The position numbers and the translations under genes were made by a program. Below, piece by piece: positions 60,588 to 64,000 of a stretch of 64,000 nt of DNA. The number at the start of each line of letters is the position of its first letter. Within the stretch, counting starts at the first letter, position 1. Source of the DNA: JAJCYL01 sp040222875 (lineage in GTDB: Bacteria; Bacteroidota; Bacteroidia; Cytophagales; Cyclobacteriaceae); the NCBI GenBank assembly GCA_040222875.1, contig JAVKCG010000028.1:62001-126000 (forward strand), read 5' to 3'. Below the pieces are notes generated by a model, which saw only the letters and a list, made by a program, of their open reading frames with translations, did no database searches and had not been told where the DNA came from.

Positions 60588-61238
60588 TTAGCGATCTTTT
60601 TTGAAGTCGCCTTTCTTAATCGATTTGATTAACTGTGCCCAGGCCGCCGGATTAAGAAGAGATAGCGTAGGGTACATAAACCTGCCAGTTTGGGCAGCCA
60701 TCTGTTGATCTACAAAATAGCGGTGGTTCATGCTGCCATCCATGGGTAAATCCCAGTAAAGTTGGGCCAGCACCTCAGGGCTAAGGGTTTCGTTCATCGC
60801 ATCATACCGTCTTTGGTCTGGTAACTCAAGCGCAAGGATGGCATCTTTAAAAAGTTCTTCCGTTGGCCATGGAAAAATCTCTAAAGTTGGCAGGTACGTG
60901 GTGTCTGATTGAAGTTCAATCACCACTGTAAAGCTCTCCGTTTCTTTATTGAAGGGCACCTTGAAATGCTGCTTTTGATAGCTTACGGCACTTACAATCA
61001 CACTGTCGCCCTCCAGCACCGGCATAGAAAAATACCCGTAATAATTAGAAGTTGTTCCTCTACCAGCCGTAGGTACATAAACATGGACACCCGGCACACC
61101 GCTGATGCTATCTTCTCCAACCACAATGCCTGAAAGCTGCACAATCCGGCCTGTGCCCTGTTCCTGCGCCATCGCCGCCTGGTTGCACACCAAAGCAATG
61201 AATAAGGCAATGAAAATACGCTTATAATTATGGAACAA
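60588..61238 (-). CDS. Secreted carboxypeptidase-regulatory-like domain protein
   Basis: About 216 residues from a proposed TTG start at 61238, chosen because it begins a signal peptide (LFHNYKRIFIALFIALVCNQAAMAQ). The longer in-frame version from 61358 lacks a plausible start context and would intrude on the ArsR promoter region. After cleavage, residues hold a CarboxypepD_reg-like beta-sandwich (LSGIVVGEDSISGVPGVHVYVPTAGRGTTSNYYGYFSMPVLEGD), common in Bacteroidota outer-membrane proteins, then a helical tail with ERRYDAMNE-type motifs. Function unknown. Confidence 0.72.
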   Translation of the reverse strand: MFHNYKRIFIALFIALVCNQAAMAQEQGTGRIVQLSGIVVGEDSISGVPGVHVYVPTAGRGTTSNYYGYFSMPVLEGDSVIVSAVSYQKQHFKVPFNKETESFTVVIELQSDTTYLPTLEIFPWPTEELFKDAILALELPDQRRYDAMNETLSPEVLAQLYWDLPMDGSMNHRYFVDQQMAAQTGRFMYPTLSLLNPAAWAQLIKSIKKGDFKKDR

Positions 61239-61387
61239 ACTACGTGTATTTAAAAGTTTGTAAATTAGGTAGGAGATTGATTGGCAAAAGTAACCGTAAT
61301 TTTTGCAAATCAATTTCAAAACCTTTTGAACAAATACACAATGCACTTTTGGAGACAAATGTTGTTCGGGTGTAAAAGGGGTCTAAA

Positions 61388-61771
61388 ATGAGGTTAAAAA
61401 ATTTCAGTCTATCCTTTGGGGAGCAAATCTTCAAATCATTTGCTGATGAATCCCGCATCAGAATCCTCTATTTGCTTTATAAGAACAAGGAGCTGTGTAT
61501 TTCAGATCTGGAGCACATATTGGGTTTCACACAAACCAAAACCAGCCGGCATGTAAATTACCTCAAGAATGCCGGCCTCGTAAGTTCCAGAAAAATAGAT
61601 CAGTGGGTGTTTTATTTCCTGAAAGATGAAGTAGTTGACATCGTCTCCCAGATTTTTACTTATCTGAATAAAGACAGTGCATTAATTGCCGACCAGGAGA
61701 CATTTAATATCTTACGGTCGAACAGGGAATTGGCCATTAATAGGATCGAGTCCCGAAATTGGCAACCTTAA
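61388..61771 (+). CDS. ArsR-family winged-helix transcriptional regulator
   Basis: 127-residue dimeric winged helix. SLSFGEQIFKSFADESRIRILYLLYKNKELCISDLEHILGFTQTKTSRHVNYLKNAGLV is the ArsR core, with the recognition helix QTKTSRHVNYL. The classical ELCVCD metal-binding box is replaced by ELCISDLE, so metal sensing is not indicated. The stop is 1 bp from the phosphatase start, suggesting an operon, with 149 bp divergent to the gene at 61238. Confidence 0.9.
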   Translation: MRLKNFSLSFGEQIFKSFADESRIRILYLLYKNKELCISDLEHILGFTQTKTSRHVNYLKNAGLVSSRKIDQWVFYFLKDEVVDIVSQIFTYLNKDSALIADQETFNILRSNRELAINRIESRNWQP

Positions 61772-61772
61772 T

Positions 61773-62468
61773 TTGAAGCGCTACACTCACGTTTTTTTCG
61801 ACCTTGACCATACCATCTGGGACTATGAGCGTAATTCGGTAGCAACTCTGACTGATCTTTATGATCGCTATAAACTGAATGAACAAACCGATCAAACCCT
61901 GCAATCATTTATTAAGACTTTTTCTATAGTTAATGATGAACTATGGCATGGCTTCCATCTTGGGACTATCTCCAAAGATGAAATTCGAGAAAGGAGGTTT
62001 CATCAGGTATTTAATCAAATGGGCATGAACAATGTTGAGTTTATCCCCGAATTCAGTAACGCCTATATCAAGGAGTGCCCAACAAAAGGTTTTGTAATAC
62101 CAGGGGCAATTGAACTGCTGGACTACCTAAAGGGTAAATACCAATTACACATTATTACGAATGGCTTTGAGGATATTCAGCACATTAAGATGTCAACCAC
62201 GGGAATGGATAAATATTTCGATGAGATTATTATTTCAGGCCTTGTGGGATACAGAAAACCCCAACGGCAGATTTTCAATATTGCTTTGGAACGCACCGGT
62301 GGCCGAAGAAAATCTTCCATCATGATTGGGGACAACCTGAACAGCGATGTAATCGGGGCCCGAAATGCCGAAATTGATCAGGTGTATTTTAATCCTAACG
62401 CACTGGAACATCAGGAGAGGATCACCTACGAAATCCGTGAGCTGATTGAGTTAAAGGGGATTTTGTAG
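61773..62468 (+). CDS. YjjG-type HAD-family noncanonical pyrimidine nucleotidase
   Basis: 231-residue HAD hydrolase. A TTG start at 61773 (1 bp after the ArsR stop) gives LKRYTHVFFDLDHTIWDYERNS, in which DLDHT is HAD motif I. Motif II is HIITNGF, and motif III/IV GYRKPQRQIF and MIGDNLNSDVIGARNA. The phosphatase group includes YjjG, which removes phosphate from modified pyrimidine nucleotides. An upstream extension overlapping arsR (from 61686) is not supported by the family alignment start. Confidence 0.88.
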   Translation: MKRYTHVFFDLDHTIWDYERNSVATLTDLYDRYKLNEQTDQTLQSFIKTFSIVNDELWHGFHLGTISKDEIRERRFHQVFNQMGMNNVEFIPEFSNAYIKECPTKGFVIPGAIELLDYLKGKYQLHIITNGFEDIQHIKMSTTGMDKYFDEIIISGLVGYRKPQRQIFNIALERTGGRRKSSIMIGDNLNSDVIGARNAEIDQVYFNPNALEHQERITYEIRELIELKGIL

Positions 62469-62478
62469 TGCAATACAA

Positions 62479-62665
62479 GATTCCCAAGTCTCGCTCCTTC
62501 GTCTCTCGTAAGGGAATGACGCCGCTTTTAGTAGAGTTTTACACACCATTTAGAGCGTTAAAAAACCCTCATATCGCTTTCACTGTCATTTCAGAAAAAA
62601 CATTTTACTCCACGTCATCCCCTTGCGAGTTTCAGCCTCTAGGCGAAAAACGAGACTTGGGAATC
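62479..62665. repeat. 187-bp palindromic (MITE/REP-like) repeat
   Basis: Outer arms GATTCCCAAGTCTCG (62479-62493) and CGAGACTTGGGAATC (62651-62665) are perfect 15-bp complements. Inner arms CTCGTAAGGGAATGAC (62505-62520) and GTCATCCCCTTGCGAG (62614-62629) match with two mismatches. The structure is a long hairpin with nested arms. It fills the gap between the phosphatase and the final permease gene. A reading frame of 89 codons across it has no coding character. Confidence 0.75.
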
Positions 62666-62682
62666 CCTCAACTTTTATACTC

Positions 62683-64000
62683 CTACTCATATCTCAAGCT
62701 CTTAACCGGATTGGCAACTGCTGCTTTTGTTGTATGAAATCCAATGGTGAATAAAGCAATCAATAATGAACCAATACCAGCAGCAACGAAAACCCATGGG
62801 CTAATTTCAACATGGTAGGCAAAGCCATTAAGCCAATCGCTCATGAAATACCAAACAATGGGCCAGGCAATCAGGTTGGCAAGCACAACAAGTTTCACAA
62901 AATTGCCGGATAGCTTCCCAACAATGTGCAAAACGGTTGCCCCCAGCACTTTTCTGATCCCAATCTCTTTGGTCTTTTGTTGTGTAACATAAAGTGCCAG
63001 CCCGAAAAGCCCCAAACAAGCGATCAATATCCCCAAAATTGCAAACGCCGATATTGTCTGGCTAAGGCGCTCTTCTGTTTCATACTGACGATTGAAATAA
63101 CTGTCTACAAAATCGTAGGTAAGCGGTTTGGCAGGATACATGTCTTCCCAAATACCCTCCACTTCTGATAATGTAGATTTTAATTCACCACCCCTGATTC
63201 TAAGATTTAGAAAATTTAAACCCAGCAACGGAAAATTGCTGGCATGGATGCCAATAACTAAAGGGCCGATTTCATTGTGCAGCGACTGATAATGAAAATC
63301 ATCTACTACACCTATTATTTTTCCGGGTTGGCTTGGTGCCCTACCTACCGTTTGTGGGTAAGCCAACTCACGATTCGGAGCCTCATCCAATTTCCATCCG
63401 AATTTTTTAACAGCACTTTTGTTGATTAAATAGTTAAGTGAATCACTTGGGCGGGACGGGTCAAAATCACGGCCTGCCAACAGTTTCAAACCAAAGGTTT
63501 TTGTGAAATCATAATCTGCATAAATGCCGTCCATCCGTTGGGCATCCTTATTGTCAAAGCCTTCAGGCGTCATAACCATCACATTGGAACTTCTCCCTGG
63601 GGCCCCGGAAGCCAGCGAGGCTTCAGCAACCCCACTAAGCATCAGCATTCTGTTCCTGAGAACATCAAGGTTGCTGTAAGGTTCGTTCCTGTCAACGGTC
63701 ATGATCAAGATTTGATCTTTATCAAATCCAAGTTCCAGGTTCTTTAAAAAATAAAGTTGATCAACGATGATGAAGGTCGATGTTATCAGCACAACTGAAA
63801 CGCCAAACTGAAATGCCACTAAAATTTTTCTCAACCACTGACTCACAGAATGGGGTTTGAAATTTTCTTTAAGCGCTGCTATAGGACTAAACGCACTCAT
63901 TACCAGTGCGGGATAAAGGCCTGCTACCAGGCCTATCAAAATCAACAATGCCAATATTATAAGGCCTGATTCAAAATTGATAATCGTTGTTAGCGCTAAT
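62683..64000 (-). CDS. FtsX/MacB-type ABC transporter permease (5' partial)
   Basis: C-terminal portion of a large permease like the one at 16213-18594. The frame is open to the right window edge (codons upstream of 63954 are all sense, so the TTG there is not a start). It shows a TM block (IGLVAGLYPALVMSAFSP, near the right edge), a KILVAFQFGVSVVLITSTFI TM, a large periplasmic domain, and the final FtsX block (KEIGIRKVLGATVLHIVGKLSGNFVKLV) plus three TMs, ending SLRYE like its paralogue. The N-terminal half lies outside the window. Confidence 0.9.
   Translation of the reverse strand, partial: LALTTIINFESGLIILALLILIGLVAGLYPALVMSAFSPIAALKENFKPHSVSQWLRKILVAFQFGVSVVLITSTFIIVDQLYFLKNLELGFDKDQILIMTVDRNEPYSNLDVLRNRMLMLSGVAEASLASGAPGRSSNVMVMTPEGFDNKDAQRMDGIYADYDFTKTFGLKLLAGRDFDPSRPSDSLNYLINKSAVKKFGWKLDEAPNRELAYPQTVGRAPSQPGKIIGVVDDFHYQSLHNEIGPLVIGIHASNFPLLGLNFLNLRIRGGELKSTLSEVEGIWEDMYPAKPLTYDFVDSYFNRQYETEERLSQTISAFAILGILIACLGLFGLALYVTQQKTKEIGIRKVLGATVLHIVGKLSGNFVKLVVLANLIAWPIVWYFMSDWLNGFAYHVEISPWVFVAAGIGSLLIALFTIGFHTTKAAVANPVKSLRYE

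Noticed and set aside
62468..62737. 89-codon ORF after the phosphatase gene
   Set aside because: It runs through the 187-bp palindromic element and into the end of the permease gene; no RBS and no family resemblance, so it is a repeat-derived frame.

Overview
The window is a contiguous stretch of a Bacteroidota chromosome, most likely from the order Cytophagales (inferred). The evidence is the uppS-bamA-ompH-ompH cluster with PorG-like genes, a protein with a type IX secretion (T9SS) sorting domain, DUF4270, DUF4097 and DUF4399 proteins, promoters of the TAnnTTTG type, few strong Shine-Dalgarno sites, frequent TTG starts, and moderate-to-low GC. It reads as ordinary chromosome with a few accessory islands. 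I see no rRNA, tRNA, CRISPR array, transposase or prophage genes.

Layout. 1-3.9 kb: 3' end of a PorZ-like T9SS protein, recO, a DUF4399 lipoprotein and a 2-oxoglutarate oxygenase, closed by a bidirectional terminator. 3.9-13.8 kb (minus): a cell-envelope operon (two OmpH/Skp chaperones, BamA, UppS, two PorG-like proteins), then NadK, a CBS protein, a hydrolase, CvpA and YqeY. 13.8-20.4 kb: pdxJ, a hydrolase, an RsmI-like methyltransferase, an FtsX-type permease, a serine hydrolase and a glycosyltransferase. 20.5-26.6 kb (minus): sulfur assimilation, described below. 26.8-29 kb: SRPBCC, YCII and ECF42-like sigma genes. 29-34 kb: a TlpA-like protein, udk, rdgB, fabG, lpdA. 34-37.9 kb: photolyase, then a restriction-modification island (vsr, an HTH-fused cytosine methyltransferase, a PmeII-like endonuclease). 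38-42 kb: a sodium symporter, an FkbM methyltransferase, a Fic protein behind two palindromes, a small membrane protein. 42.3-45.2 kb: ECF sigma, a HEAT-repeat anti-sigma, two DUF4097 proteins. 45.3-51 kb (minus): AraC regulator, acyl-CoA dehydrogenase, zinc peptidase, HldE-type nucleotidyltransferase, flippase-like protein, panD, panC. 51-60.6 kb: a short glycogen-synthase-like protein, DUF4270, glmS, ridA, gltX, hutH, hutU. 60.6-64 kb: a carboxypeptidase-regulatory-like protein, ArsR, a YjjG-type phosphatase, a palindromic repeat, and an FtsX permease running off the end.

The most interesting region is 20.5-26.6 kb. It encodes MetZ, a sulfite reductase fused to a HEPN-like domain, the two siroheme-synthesis enzymes that supply its cofactor, and an APS/PAPS reductase. 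Two different RNA switches can be read there. A SAM-I riboswitch precedes metZ. Before the sulfite reductase lies a 41-codon leader ORF with seven Cys codons in an eight-codon run and eight Met codons. It is followed by an intrinsic terminator and by a competing antiterminator that overlaps the end of the leader ORF. This has the architecture of ribosome-mediated attenuation responding to sulfur amino acids, and it lies outside conventional gene annotation.
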